64,000 bases of DNA from Mesorhizobium sp. M4B.F.Ca.ET.058.02.1.1 (GCF_003952505.1 NZ_CP034450.1:3224001-3288000); one strand, 5' to 3'; counted from the stretch's first letter, positions 9,297-18,108 are shown. Made by a program: numbers and translations. The notes: generated by a model not told the origin, from the letters alone.

Positions 9297-9929
9297 TCAG
9301 CGGTGTCCAAGGCTTGCGATGTAGGCGCAGAACATGTCGGCCATGGCATCGGCGTAGGCTTCGATCTCCGCGTCGGTGCGCGGGCTTGCCGAAAAATCCT
9401 TTCCCGCCGCGCTCAACGTCATCGTGATCAGATCGCCGGCCAGGTCCTGGGTTGCTTGCGGGGTCCCGGGCAGAACTTCGCGGAGGAAGGCCTGGACGGT
9501 GCGCTCACCCGAGGCCCTTGCCTCGTGCGCCTCGGGCGCGTCGCGGTAGAGTGGGGCGGCGTCATTGAGTGCCACGCGCACGGCAGCTTCCTCGCACTCC
9601 GAGCGGATAAAGGCATGGACCAGCGTGCGCATCCGCTCCAGCGGCGGCCGCTTGTCGTCCTCCAATATGGTGCGCAGCAAACCGCCCGTCTGCCGCCATT
9701 CATCGCTCTGCAGCCTGAACAGCAGCGCTGCCTTGTTGGGGAAATATTGGTAAAGCGAGCCGACGCTCACGCCGGCCCTTTCTGCCACGCGCGTGGTGGT
9801 GAAGCGCTGGGCGCCCTCACTCGCCAGAACCTGAACAGCAGCCTCCAGGATCGCCGAAACAAGTTCCGTCGCGCGAGCCTGCTTGGGCTGCTTTCGCGAG
9901 GAAATAGAAAGGCTTAAGCGTTCGGTCAT
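9297..9929 (-). CDS. TetR/AcrR family transcriptional regulator
   Basis: A 210-residue TetR-type repressor. Residues about 20-70 form the HTH: ILEAAVQVLASEGAQRFTTT, RVAERAGVSVGSLYQYFPNK. The C-terminal half is a variable helical ligand domain. The start MTERLSLSISSRK at 9929 is preferred over an extension of 64 codons that would run through the divergent promoter. It is transcribed away from an O-methyltransferase 93 bp off, which it probably controls along with itself through the inverted repeat between them. Confidence 0.88.
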   Translation of the reverse strand: MTERLSLSISSRKQPKQARATELVSAILEAAVQVLASEGAQRFTTTRVAERAGVSVGSLYQYFPNKAALLFRLQSDEWRQTGGLLRTILEDDKRPPLERMRTLVHAFIRSECEEAAVRVALNDAAPLYRDAPEAHEARASGERTVQAFLREVLPGTPQATQDLAGDLITMTLSAAGKDFSASPRTDAEIEAYADAMADMFCAYIASLGHR

Positions 9930-9943
9930 GGCGCGGCCGGGTA

Positions 9944-9976
9944 ATGCGAATTGGAAACCTGAAGGATTATTCGTAT
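9944..9976. promoter_or_regulatory. Candidate TetR operator between regulator and methyltransferase
   Basis: ATGCGAAT (9944-9951) and ATTCGTAT (9969-9976) form an 8-bp inverted repeat with one mismatch and a 17-bp spacer, centred in the divergent gap. Position and symmetry suit a TetR-family operator; the assignment is inference. Confidence 0.35.
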
Positions 9977-10022
9977 TTTCAGCACAACACAAGAACACAG
10001 CCATTTTCGATTGGAGACTTCG

Positions 10023-10679
10023 ATGATCACGCTCACAAACGCCCCGCTTGCACCCCTGCTCGCCCGCCTGTTCAAGGAAGCCGAGACCGCAACCAGCCCG
10101 GCAATGGCCGGCATCTCGCACGACGAGCGGGAACGCCTGCTGCGCAGCAAGACCGAGTATATCGATCTCTACGGGCGGCTGAGGGATTTGTGGCTCGCTG
10201 TTTCGCCGGAAACCGGCACGCTGCTTTATATGCTGGCACGCAGCAGCGGCGCGCGCGTCATCATCGAGTTCGGCACCTCGTTCGGCATCTCGACGCTCTA
10301 TCTTGCCGCGGCGCTCAGGGACAATGGCGGCGGCCGCCTGATCACCACCGAGTTCGAGCCGTCCAAGGTGGTCCGCGCCAAGGCAAATCTGACGGAGGGC
10401 GGCCTCATCGACCTGGTGGAAATCCGCGAGGGCGATGCGTTGCAGACGCTGAGGGCCGACCTGCCCGACGCGATAGACCTTCTATTGCTGGATGGCGCCA
10501 AGGCGCTCTATCCGGAAATCTTGAGCCTGGTCGAGAGCCGGTTGAAACCGGGCGCGCTGGTCATCGCCGACAATGCCGACCTCTCTCCCGAATATCTGGA
10601 GCGCGTGCGCTCGCCGGCATCGGGCTACATCTCCACCCCCTTCGGCGACGATGTCGAGCTGTCCGTGCGGCTCAGATGA
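10023..10679 (+). CDS. Class I SAM-dependent O-methyltransferase family protein
   Basis: A 218-residue methyltransferase of the O-methyltransferase (COMT-like) family. The SAM-binding glycine-rich strand is IIEFGTSFGISTLYLAAAL, followed by ITTEFEPSKVVRAKANL (acidic motif II) and DLLLLDGAKALYPEIL (motif IV-like, with the metal/substrate Asp), then ALVIADNADLS. Start ATG at 10023 has GGAG 6 nt before it; the frame could also begin at a TTG 12 bp upstream. Divergent from the TetR gene, so probably induced by a small molecule that relieves repression. The methyl acceptor is not identifiable. Confidence 0.85.
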   Translation: MITLTNAPLAPLLARLFKEAETATSPAMAGISHDERERLLRSKTEYIDLYGRLRDLWLAVSPETGTLLYMLARSSGARVIIEFGTSFGISTLYLAAALRDNGGGRLITTEFEPSKVVRAKANLTEGGLIDLVEIREGDALQTLRADLPDAIDLLLLDGAKALYPEILSLVESRLKPGALVIADNADLSPEYLERVRSPASGYISTPFGDDVELSVRLR

Positions 10680-10724
10680 ACAAGCCTCGGTACAAGCAGC
10701 TGATGCTGCTTCGACGGCCGCCAA

Positions 10725-11384
10725 TCAGCTCGCAGGTTGCAGCGGGTCGCCGCCAATCCGGGAGAGCTGGATCACCGCCTGGGTGCGGCTGTCGACGCCG
10801 AGCTTCTGCAGGATGGCCGAGACATGCGCCTTGATCGTCGCCTCGGAGACGCCAAGCTCATAGGCGATCTGCTTGTTGAGCAGGCCTTCGGCCAGCATGC
10901 CGAGCACACGCGTCTGCTGCGGCGTCAACGCCTGCAGGCGCTTGATCAGGTCGGAGATCTCGGGATCGCGCTCGACGCCGAGATCGATACCGACGGGCGC
11001 GGCGATATCGCCGGCCAGCACCGCCTGCACGGCACGGCGGATTTCCTCCATGCTGGCCGATTTGGAGATGAACCCGGAGGCGCCGAGGTCGAGCGCGCGG
11101 CGGATCGTCACCGGGTCATCATGCGCCGAGACCACGATCAGCGGCACGGCCGGATGAACGCCACGCAGCGAGATCAGGCCGGACAGGCCGCTGGCGCCCG
11201 GCATCGACAGGTCGAGCAGCACCAGATCGATATCCTCATTGGCCACGACCAGCGCCTTTGCGCTTTCGAAATCGCCGGCCTCGTGGATGGCGGCGACGTC
11301 GCCGATGCCGGCAAGCGCCTCCTTCAGCGCACCGCGAAAAAGCGGATGATCGTCGGCGATGACGAAAGTGTAACCCGACGGCAA
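10725..11384 (-). CDS. LuxR/FixJ-type response regulator (REC-HTH)
   Basis: A two-domain NarL-type regulator of about 219 residues. The receiver has FVIADDHPLFRGAL with the acidic pair, phospho-acceptor Asp in DLVLLDLSMPGASG, and Lys in GFISKSAS. The C-terminal LuxR HTH reads LTPQQTRVLGMLAEGLLNKQ then ELGVSEATIKAHVSAILQKL. The TTG at 11384 (LPSGYTFVIADDHP) is preferred because GGAGG lies 5 nt before it; an ATG at 11408 would add eight residues and put that site inside the gene. No kinase adjoins it; the hybrid kinase at 5780 is the nearest candidate. Confidence 0.87.
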   Translation of the reverse strand: MPSGYTFVIADDHPLFRGALKEALAGIGDVAAIHEAGDFESAKALVVANEDIDLVLLDLSMPGASGLSGLISLRGVHPAVPLIVVSAHDDPVTIRRALDLGASGFISKSASMEEIRRAVQAVLAGDIAAPVGIDLGVERDPEISDLIKRLQALTPQQTRVLGMLAEGLLNKQIAYELGVSEATIKAHVSAILQKLGVDSRTQAVIQLSRIGGDPLQPAS

Positions 11385-11484
11385 ACAGTCCTCCCCGAAT
11401 CCCGGCATTGCTGTTGTGCTTTTTACGGGATCGGATCGATTATGCGGCGATATCGGCCGTTTTCAAGCGGCAAAGGCCGGGCGC

Positions 11485-11922
11485 TCAGGTCTTTTGCTGG
11501 TTGAGCCTGGCGCCGTCGTCGCCATTCTCCTTGTCCATATCCTTGACGATGTCCTTGAACGTCCGGAAGAACTGCTCCATGTAGCCCAACGTCTTGTTGA
11601 AATCCTCTTCGCTCGGCAGCTGTGATTCCAACCGGGCGGAAAGCGAGTTCTCAAGCTTGGCGACACGCTCGTCCAACGCCTTGACCGAGGTCTGCAACTT
11701 GTCGACCTCGTCCTGGAAGGCGGCGCGTTCGTCGGCCGCCATCTTGCAGACGAGCTGGCCGGAGCGCTCTTCGCAGATCGACATGGCGCCGGTCTGGGTG
11801 TCCATGCGGACATAACCGTTGGCCGACTTTTCCAGCCGGTAGCGATCGGTTTCCTCGGAAAAGGCCGACACGGCGACCAGCGAGAAAAGTGCCGCTGGGA
11901 TCAGTATGTACTGCGGACGCAT
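11485..11922 (-). CDS. Hypothetical exported protein with coiled-coil segment
   Basis: A 145-residue protein with a signal peptide (MRPQYILIPAALFSLVAVSA, cleavage likely near SAFSE), a small domain with two cysteines (SICEERSGQLVCKMAADE), a heptad-like coiled coil (EVDKLQTSVKALDERVAKLE), and a charged tail ending DGARLNQQKT. The start at 11922 has GGAGG 5 nt before it; an earlier ATG would overlap that site. Function unknown. The two cysteines may form a disulfide in the periplasm. It stands alone between the response regulator and the DUF952-pyrD pair. Confidence 0.75.
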   Translation of the reverse strand: MRPQYILIPAALFSLVAVSAFSEETDRYRLEKSANGYVRMDTQTGAMSICEERSGQLVCKMAADERAAFQDEVDKLQTSVKALDERVAKLENSLSARLESQLPSEEDFNKTLGYMEQFFRTFKDIVKDMDKENGDDGARLNQQKT

Positions 11923-12090
11923 GTTGTCCTCCATGAGCCAGTCTATGCAACCTATCACAGCTTTGCGCCGGAAGTGGGGAAGAGTCGTTCCTTGACTCGA
12001 CGCAGGCTACCGCCGAAAAAGCCGTGCAACACTTTTCCAGACCTTGCCTGCACCCTTTCCCGCGCGGTTCGTTCGGACTATAGCGCAGCC

Positions 12091-12441
12091 ATGTCTCAGT
12101 TTATCTACAAGATCGCGCCAGAAGCGCTCTGGCGCGAGGCAGAGCGAAGCGGCCGCTTCACCGGCGCACCGATCGACGTCGCCGATGGCTTCATCCATTT
12201 CTCGACCGCCGATCAGCTGCGGGAGACGGCGGCCAGGCATTTTGCCGGCCAGACCGGCCTGCTGCTGATCGCCATCGATGGCGACCGCCTCGGTGGTGCC
12301 CTGAAGTACGAGGTCTCACGCGGCGGCGCGCTGTTCCCGCATCTCTACGCGCCGCTCGATCTCTCAGCAGTCCTTTGGATCCGTCCCCTGCCGCTCGGCG
12401 CCGACGGTCGGCATGAGTTTCCCGACCTGGAGACGGAATGA
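12091..12441 (+). CDS. DUF952 family protein
   Basis: A 116-residue cytosolic protein of the DUF952 family. It begins MSQFIYKIAPEALWREAERS and contains the family block DGFIHFSTADQLRETAARHF and a conserved FPHLYAPLDLSAV. The His and Thr residues resemble those of small ADP-ribosyltransferase-like folds, but no activity is known to me. Its stop codon overlaps the pyrD start (ATGA), so the two are translationally coupled. Confidence 0.85.
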   Translation: MSQFIYKIAPEALWREAERSGRFTGAPIDVADGFIHFSTADQLRETAARHFAGQTGLLLIAIDGDRLGGALKYEVSRGGALFPHLYAPLDLSAVLWIRPLPLGADGRHEFPDLETE

Positions 12442-13514
12442 GCATGCTCGACCGTATCGGCCAGAAACTGCTGTTCACGCTCGATCCGGAAACGGCACAT
12501 GGCCTGTCCATCGCCGCGCTCCGATGCGGCTTGCCGGTCGCCCCGCGCGCGCCGCGCGACGATCGGCTGAAGCTGCGCGTCGCAGGCCTCGATTTCCCGA
12601 ACCCGCTCGGCATGGCGGCGGGCTACGACAAGAATGCCGAGGTGCCGGACGCACTGCTCGGCCTCGGCTTCGGCTTCGCCGAGGTCGGCACCGTCACGCC
12701 GCTGGCGCAGACGGGCAATCCGAAGCCGCGCATCTTCCGGCTGACGGCCGACGAAGCGGTGATCAACCGGCTGGGCTTCAACAATGAGGGCCACGAGGCG
12801 GCCGAGAAGCGCCTTGCAGCCCGAAAGGGTCGCCTTGGCATCGTCGGCGTCAACATCGGCGCCAACAAGGACAGCGCCGACCGCATCGGTGACTATGAGC
12901 GCGGGGTCGCCCGCTTCGCGCCCCATGCCACATATCTCACGGTCAACATCTCCTCGCCGAACACGCCGGGCCTGCGCAACATGCAGGCGCGCGAGCAACT
13001 CGGCGAGCTGCTGTCGCGCGTCATGGCTGCGCGGGCGTCGGCTTCGGCGCAGCCGCCGGTCTTCCTCAAGATCGCGCCGGACCTGGTCGAGGCCGAACTG
13101 GAAGACATCGCCGCCGAGGTCGCCGAGAAAAGGGTCGACGGCGTCATCGTCTCCAACACAACTCTCGCGCGGACGGGACTACGGAGCGCAAGCCTCGCCG
13201 GCGAGGCCGGCGGCCTTTCAGGCAAGCCGCTGTTCGAACGCTCGACCGCTGTCCTTGCACGCATGCGCAAGCTCGTCGGTCCCGAGATGGCGATCATCGG
13301 CGTCGGGGGCGTCAATTCCACGGAGACAGCGCTGGAAAAGATCCGCGCCGGCGCCGATCTGGTGCAGCTCTATACCGGCATGATCTATGCCGGGCCGGCG
13401 CTGCCGGGGCGAATCGTTGCCGGCATGGCGCGGTTTGTGGAGCGCGAAGGACTGACTTCGCTGCGCGAGTTGCGCGACAGCCGCCTGGATCATTGGGCCG
13501 TCAAGGCTCATTAG
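12438..13514 (+). CDS. pyrD: Dihydroorotate dehydrogenase (quinone), PyrD
   Basis: PyrD class 2 oxidises dihydroorotate to orotate in pyrimidine synthesis, passing electrons to membrane quinone. The 358-residue protein has the N-terminal membrane-associating helix region, FPNPLGMAAGYDKNAEVPDA (FMN/substrate), the catalytic-Ser segment TVNISSPNTPGLRN, the Lys in VFLKIAPDL, VSNTTLARTGLRS, and IIGVGGVNS near the FMN phosphate. Length is typical of the quinone-dependent class (335-365). It overlaps the DUF952 gene by 4 bp. Confidence 0.96.
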   Translation: MSMLDRIGQKLLFTLDPETAHGLSIAALRCGLPVAPRAPRDDRLKLRVAGLDFPNPLGMAAGYDKNAEVPDALLGLGFGFAEVGTVTPLAQTGNPKPRIFRLTADEAVINRLGFNNEGHEAAEKRLAARKGRLGIVGVNIGANKDSADRIGDYERGVARFAPHATYLTVNISSPNTPGLRNMQAREQLGELLSRVMAARASASAQPPVFLKIAPDLVEAELEDIAAEVAEKRVDGVIVSNTTLARTGLRSASLAGEAGGLSGKPLFERSTAVLARMRKLVGPEMAIIGVGGVNSTETALEKIRAGADLVQLYTGMIYAGPALPGRIVAGMARFVEREGLTSLRELRDSRLDHWAVKAH

Positions 13515-13577
13515 AAGGCCATGGCGCCCGTGCGCCCACACCTTTATGTCATCTCTCATCGCGTAGCCCTTCCGCGT

Positions 13578-13976
13578 TCAGGCTGCCGGATTCATCCATA
13601 CGATCTCCCAAACATAGCCATCTGGGTCTTCAATGTGGCGGTTATACATGAAGCCAAGATCCTGTGCCGGGTTGGGATCGGCGCGACCGCCCGCCGCAAC
13701 CGCGCTGGTCAGCGTTGCATCGACGGCGGCGCGGTCGTCGACCGTGAGGGCGATCATTGCCTGACTGTCACGCCGCGCGTCGCCGATAGGGCGCTTGGTG
13801 AATTCGCGGTAGTGGTCATGGCTCAGCAGCATCACCCCGATCGCGTCCGAGAACATGAGCGAGGTAGATTTCTCGCCCGAAAACTGCGGGTTTACGGTGC
13901 CACCTAGAGCCACGTAGAACGCCGTCGACGCCGCCAGGTCGCGCACAGGCAGGTTCACGAAAATCATTCTGGACAT
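13578..13976 (-). CDS. VOC (glyoxalase/bleomycin-resistance) superfamily protein
   Basis: A 132-residue single-unit vicinal oxygen chelate protein. It opens MSRMIFVNLPVRDLAASTAF and ends HIEDPDGYVWEIVWMNP, the usual beta-alpha-beta-beta-beta edges with potential metal ligands His and Glu. Members include glyoxalases, dioxygenases and antibiotic-binding proteins; the substrate is unknown. It diverges from a MarR regulator across a strong palindrome, so it is probably the regulator's target. Confidence 0.85.
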   Translation of the reverse strand: MSRMIFVNLPVRDLAASTAFYVALGGTVNPQFSGEKSTSLMFSDAIGVMLLSHDHYREFTKRPIGDARRDSQAMIALTVDDRAAVDATLTSAVAAGGRADPNPAQDLGFMYNRHIEDPDGYVWEIVWMNPAA

Positions 13977-14038
13977 CGCTTTCTCCTTCTCTATCGCCGC
14001 GCCCTGCGCTATTGTCTTGATGCAATGTTAGTAGATGC

Positions 14039-14064
14039 AATGTATCTCGATGTCAAGATACATT
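14039..14064. promoter_or_regulatory. MarR-type operator palindrome
   Basis: The core TATCTCGATGTCAAGATA (14043-14060) differs from a perfect palindrome at two pairs, and the symmetry extends to 26 bp. It closely resembles the ATCTTGATATCAAGAT words bound by MarR proteins. It lies 20 bp before the MarR start and 63 bp from the VOC start, so it can repress both. Confidence 0.7.
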
Positions 14065-14083
14065 TTGTTGAGAGAATATTCGA

Positions 14084-14566
14084 ATGGATCGTGCCGAGGC
14101 CGCGGCTAAGCAATGGGCTCGCGAGCGCCCCGACCTTCCAGTGTTGCCTATTGAAACGGTAGGTCGTCTGCTCGATGCCGCCGCGCGCGTGATCCGCGAT
14201 CACATGAACCCGCTGCTTTCGGGAGCAGGCCTGAATGTAGGTGAGTTTGATGTGCTGACGCCGCTCAGGCGCTCCGGCGAACCCTATATGCTTTCGCCAA
14301 CGCAGCTTTACGAATCGGCAATGATCTCGTCGGCCGGCATGACCAACCGCCTGGATCGACTGGAGCGCGCCGGGCTGGTTGAACGACGCCCCGATCCCAA
14401 GGACCGGCGCGGCAAGAAAATTGCGCTAACGACTGGTGGCAAGCGGGCGATAGACGATTTGATCGGTCCAATGGTGGCGCTAGAAGAGCAATTGATCTCC
14501 GTGCTGACGCCGTCGGAGCAGGAGACTCTCAACGCCCTGCTCAAGAAATTGCTCACCGGCCTCTAG
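14084..14566 (+). CDS. MarR family transcriptional regulator
   Basis: A 160-residue winged-helix repressor. The HTH is in LSPTQLYESAMISSAGMTNR followed by LDRLERAGLVERRPDPKDRR, whose RRPDPKDRRGKKIALT wing is diagnostic for MarR. N- and C-terminal helices form the dimer interface. It diverges from the VOC gene with an operator between them, implying ligand-responsive control of that gene and itself. Confidence 0.9.
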   Translation: MDRAEAAAKQWARERPDLPVLPIETVGRLLDAAARVIRDHMNPLLSGAGLNVGEFDVLTPLRRSGEPYMLSPTQLYESAMISSAGMTNRLDRLERAGLVERRPDPKDRRGKKIALTTGGKRAIDDLIGPMVALEEQLISVLTPSEQETLNALLKKLLTGL

Positions 14567-14634
14567 GTCGTTGTCGTCGCCAGCAGCCACCTCTCCCGGC
14601 GTCAACGGATCCTGATCCCGAGCGGAGGCACCAC

Positions 14635-16077
14635 CTAAAACGCAGTCCGCGCCCGCACCCGCAGAACCATAAGCAGGCTCACGCCTCGCACTAGCAGGAA
14701 GACGTGCAGCGACGCCCAGAGCCCGCTGTTGCCGAAGGCCGGCGCCAAAGTCAGCAGCGCGGCGCTGAAGGCGAGGAACGACAACAGCATCATGTTGCGC
14801 ATGTCGCGCGACCAGGTGGCGCCGATGAAGACGCCGTCCATCTGGAACGCCAGCACGCCGCTGAGGGCGGTGAACGCCGCCCAGGGCAGATAGGTGTCGG
14901 CAACCTCGCGGACCTCGGGCGATGTCGTGATCAGGCCGACCAGATCGACACCGGCCAGCAGCAGCACGAGGGTGGCGACGCCCGACAGGCCGAAACCCCA
15001 AAACAGGGTCAGCCGCACTGCTTGCCGGAAGGGCGTTTCGGCGCCCGCGCCGATGGCGCGGCCGGCGAGCTGCTCGGCGGCGGTGGCGAAGCCGTCGAGG
15101 AAGTAGCCGGCGATGAGGAAGAAGTTCATCAGCACCGCGTTGGCAGCCAGCGTCACCGTGCCGAACTGCGCGCCCTGGCGGGTGAACAGCGCGAAGGCGG
15201 CGAGCAGCGAGAAGGAGCGGATCATGATGTCGCGGTTGAGCGACAGCATGCGCCGGTAGGCCGGCAGGTCGAGGATGCGCTGGCGCGAGGGGCGCTCCAA
15301 CCTCCGGAAACGACGCAGGACGATGGCGAGGCCGAGCAGCATGGCAAGGAACTCGCCGGTGACGGTCGCCCAGGCAACGCCGGCGACGCCCCAGCCGAGC
15401 TTCAGGCCGAGCAGGAAGCAAAGCGCGATGTTGATGCCGTTCAGCACCGCCTGCAGCATCAGGCCAAGCCCGCCCTCGCCGCGCCCGAGCACGTAGCCGA
15501 GGATGGCGTAGTTGATCAGTGAGAAGGGCGCGGCGAGCAGCCTGATATGGACATAAACAGCCATCGCTTCGCTGACGCGCGGTTCGGCGCCCATGAACTT
15601 TTGCCCGCCAATGGCGATCACCGGCGCAAGGGCGGCGAGCACGATGCCGGCGACGACGGCGATCAGCACGGCGCGCCAGAGCACCGCCTGCTCTTCCAGT
15701 GCGTCGCCGCGCCCGAACGCCTGGGCGACGAGGCCGGTGGTGCCGGAGCGCAGGAAATTGAAGGTGGTGAAGACGACGTCGAAGGCAAGCGCGCCCGCCG
15801 CCAGGCCGCCGAGCAGGGCGGCGTCGCCGAACTGGCCGACCACCGCCGTATCGACGATGCCGAGCAGCGGCGTCGTCAGATAGGCGAGCGTCATCGGCAC
15901 GGCGATGGCAAGCACCGAGCGGTTGGTTACGGCGAAAGACCGGCTGGCGGCCGATGTCGATAGCTGATCCAGGGCCTGGTCCTCGGGACGGCTTGATCGG
16001 ACGACCGATGTGCCCCAGTTTGCCGGTGCCGCGCAATCACGATCCGGCGTCGGCCAACCGAATCCCGGAGCTGGCAT
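14635..16077 (-). CDS. MATE family efflux transporter (DinF-like)
   Basis: A 12-helix multidrug/toxin exporter. The conserved start of the fold is VPMTLAYLTTPLLGIVDTAV with VGQFGDAALLGG; later blocks include FLRSGTTGLVAQAFGRGD and NGINIALCFLLGLKLGWG. The frame to the ATG at 16077 gives 480 residues, but the first 40 or so look non-native and overlap the start of the divergent deacetylase gene. No ATG, GTG or TTG lies between 16077 and the first helix, so the true start may be a CTG near 15972 (GAGG upstream). The substrate is unknown. Confidence 0.85.
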   Translation of the reverse strand: MPAPGFGWPTPDRDCAAPANWGTSVVRSSRPEDQALDQLSTSAASRSFAVTNRSVLAIAVPMTLAYLTTPLLGIVDTAVVGQFGDAALLGGLAAGALAFDVVFTTFNFLRSGTTGLVAQAFGRGDALEEQAVLWRAVLIAVVAGIVLAALAPVIAIGGQKFMGAEPRVSEAMAVYVHIRLLAAPFSLINYAILGYVLGRGEGGLGLMLQAVLNGINIALCFLLGLKLGWGVAGVAWATVTGEFLAMLLGLAIVLRRFRRLERPSRQRILDLPAYRRMLSLNRDIMIRSFSLLAAFALFTRQGAQFGTVTLAANAVLMNFFLIAGYFLDGFATAAEQLAGRAIGAGAETPFRQAVRLTLFWGFGLSGVATLVLLLAGVDLVGLITTSPEVREVADTYLPWAAFTALSGVLAFQMDGVFIGATWSRDMRNMMLLSFLAFSAALLTLAPAFGNSGLWASLHVFLLVRGVSLLMVLRVRARTAF

Positions 16078-16978
16078 GCCGCTGCAGATCGTCCACCACC
16101 CCGGCTATGACGCCGGTTTCGCCGTCAACCACCGCTTCCCGATGAGCAAGTATCCGCTGCTGATGCAGGCGCTTGAGGCGCGCGGACTGGCGAGCCGCGA
16201 CACGCTCGCCATGCCCGAGCCGGCGCCGGCATCGTGGCTGAAGCTGGCGCACGCGGCCGACTATGTCGACCAGGTCCTGGCCTGCCAGGTGCCGGAAAGG
16301 ATCGAACGCGAGATCGGCTTTCCGGTCGGTCCGCGGGTTTCGCTCAGGGCACAGCTTGCCGCCGGTGGCACGGTGCTGGCGGCGCGGCTGGCGCTGAGGC
16401 ACGGCATCGCCTGCAACGCCGCCGGCGGCAGCCACCATGCGCGGCGCGCGCAGGGCGCCGGCTTCTGCACCTTCAACGACGTCGCCGTCGCCTCGCTGGT
16501 GCTGCTTGCCGAGGGTGCCGTGGGCAGCATCCTGATCGTCGACCTCGACGTGCATCAGGGCGACGGCACGGCGGATATCCTGAAGGACGAACCACGCGCG
16601 TTCACCTTTTCCATGCATGGCGAGCGCAACTATCCGGTGCGCAAGATCGCCTCTGACCTAGACGTCGCGCTGCCTGACGGCACCGGCGACACGGCCTATC
16701 TCGAGAGGCTCGGCGGCATCCTGCCGGAACTGTCGGCCAGAACGCGCTGGGACATCGTCTTCTACAATGCCGGCGTCGACGTCCACGCCGGGGACAGGCT
16801 GGGCCGGCTGTCACTCAGCGATGACGGCCTGCGCGCCCGCGATGCGATGGTTCTCCGCCATTTTCGCGGGCTCGGCATGCCGGTCTGCGGCGTCGTCGGC
16901 GGCGGCTATTCGACGGACGTGGTAACACTTGCCGCGCGTCACGCCATCCTGTTCGAGGTGGCGTCAGGCTTCGTCTGA
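16076..16978 (+). CDS. Histone deacetylase family protein (acetylpolyamine/acetoin-type)
   Basis: A 300-residue member of the arginase/deacetylase fold. Catalytic features are the double His in AAGGSHHARRAQGAGFC, zinc ligands in ILIVDLDVHQGDGTADI, and NAGVDVHAGDRLGRLSLS. Bacterial relatives deacetylate acetylpolyamines or other small amides. The ATG at 16076 (MPLQIVHHPGYDAGF) has CGGAG 5 nt before it and matches family N-termini; a GTG at 16010 would add 22 residues. It diverges from the MATE gene with overlapping starts and converges on the DUF6460 gene 3 bp away. Confidence 0.9.
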   Translation: MPLQIVHHPGYDAGFAVNHRFPMSKYPLLMQALEARGLASRDTLAMPEPAPASWLKLAHAADYVDQVLACQVPERIEREIGFPVGPRVSLRAQLAAGGTVLAARLALRHGIACNAAGGSHHARRAQGAGFCTFNDVAVASLVLLAEGAVGSILIVDLDVHQGDGTADILKDEPRAFTFSMHGERNYPVRKIASDLDVALPDGTGDTAYLERLGGILPELSARTRWDIVFYNAGVDVHAGDRLGRLSLSDDGLRARDAMVLRHFRGLGMPVCGVVGGGYSTDVVTLAARHAILFEVASGFV

Positions 16979-16981
16979 GGG

Positions 16982-17245
16982 TCACTTCCTGTAGCTGGCG
17001 ATCCTGAGCAGGATGAAGACCGGCACGACAATCGCCGCGCCCAAAACGATATAGCCGAGGAAACGGTCGATGGCATGGAAGCCAAGATTCCACAGGTCGA
17101 GGAAGAACTGGCGGATGCCGTGGTAGACGTCCATCGGCGACCAGCCGAAGGCGTGCATCACAAGGCCGACGAGGAACGAGACCACAAGCAGCTTGATCAG
17201 CACCCGGAGCGGTGAGTCACCGAGAAAGCGCGTCAGTGCGGACAA
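16982..17245 (-). CDS. Small integral membrane protein (DUF6460-like)
   Basis: An 87-residue protein with two hydrophobic helices, VLIKLLVVSFLVGLVMHAFG and YIVLGAAIVVPVFILLRIA, separated by an amphipathic segment (DVYHGIRQFFLDLWNLGFHA). It matches the Rhizobiales DUF6460 pattern as I recall it. Function unknown. It ends 3 bp from the deacetylase stop on the other strand. Confidence 0.75.
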   Translation of the reverse strand: MSALTRFLGDSPLRVLIKLLVVSFLVGLVMHAFGWSPMDVYHGIRQFFLDLWNLGFHAIDRFLGYIVLGAAIVVPVFILLRIASYRK

Positions 17246-17349
17246 GTTCCGTCTCCACGTTTCGGCTGCCCCGATTCGGGGGTTCGATCCCAGAAATACG
17301 CACTTGCCCGCCCGGCATCAAGCCAGCTGGATGTCGGCAAAGGCCACGC

Positions 17350-18108
17350 TCACCAAAACCGCCAACGCAAGATGCGGGCCCATGGCGGCCGTTCGCGATA
17401 GACTTCCCGGTAGCGCCAGAGCCTATTGTAGCGGTTGCCGCCGCCGATGCCGAGTTCCGACACTGGGCCGCCTCCCCGCTTGCGCTTGATCGCCACCAGT
17501 TCCTTGGCGTGCTGAAGGCAATGGCTCGGCTTCTGCGCAGGTTCGCCCTCGCCTGTCGGCAGCGTCAACCTGACCGCCTCTCCGACGATTAGGTCTTCCG
17601 GATCGCAGGTCATGGCGATGGCCTTACCGAACAGCGTCGGTCCGGTCGGGCACAAGGCGGTCGGCCCGTAATATTCGCGTTTGACGTTGGCGCAGACCAA
17701 CTCGATGGCCTTGGCCATGGCCCTGTGGCGCATGGGGGCGGCGACCACGCCGAGGCTGGTGTCCCATGGCGTCGAGCTCAGCAAGTCACGAAATACCGAC
17801 AGGCGGCCCTTTTCGCGCGGAACGCCGCGCAGGAATTCATAGGAAAGGTCGGCGTAGACGCCGCCCCGTTCGTAGAGCAGGCAGTATTTGGCGAGGTCTG
17901 CCTTGTAGGTGTAGGGGCGCAAGGTGCGGAAAGCCGATAACACCTCGGTGTCGAAATGCGCCGCGATGAACTCGCTCAATTCGGCTTCCCCGAACAGGAC
18001 ATGCTCCTCGCCCGGATGCGCGGCCTTGAACGAGCGGATGTTCTCGCTGACCCGTTCGGGAAGGTCAGCGCTCTGATCGTCCGTTATGAGAATGCTGAAT
18101 AGCGGCAT
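17350..18108 (-). CDS. Glycosyltransferase, GT32-like (DXD sugar-binding)
   Basis: A 252-residue protein with the sugar-binding region of GT32-type transferases: RPYTYKADLAKYCLLYERGG then VYADLSYE in place of the usual DXD. The N-terminus PLFSILITDDQSADLPERVS resembles the family's IPK-type opening. It probably adds a sugar to a lipid or surface polysaccharide. The acyltransferase gene upstream ends 13 bp before its start, so the two form an operon and may act on the same cell-surface molecule. The weak DXD motif lowers certainty about activity. Confidence 0.75.
   Translation of the reverse strand: MPLFSILITDDQSADLPERVSENIRSFKAAHPGEEHVLFGEAELSEFIAAHFDTEVLSAFRTLRPYTYKADLAKYCLLYERGGVYADLSYEFLRGVPREKGRLSVFRDLLSSTPWDTSLGVVAAPMRHRAMAKAIELVCANVKREYYGPTALCPTGPTLFGKAIAMTCDPEDLIVGEAVRLTLPTGEGEPAQKPSHCLQHAKELVAIKRKRGGGPVSELGIGGGNRYNRLWRYREVYRERPPWARILRWRFW

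Noticed and set aside
6266..9349. Very long minus-strand frame of about 1000 codons opposite the hybrid kinase
   Set aside because: High-G+C antisense shadow, rich in His/Arg/Gln, with no domain; the plus strand has a full domain series. The similar long frames opposite fadJ/thiolase and podJ were rejected for the same reason.
14480..16036. Second long minus-strand frame over the MATE gene
   Set aside because: It is an Arg/Ala-rich shadow with no motif; the MATE frame has clear membrane helices.
17270..17310. tRNA-like T-arm (GGGGGTTCGATCCC)
   Set aside because: No T-stem of five pairs, no other arms and no acceptor; chance similarity.
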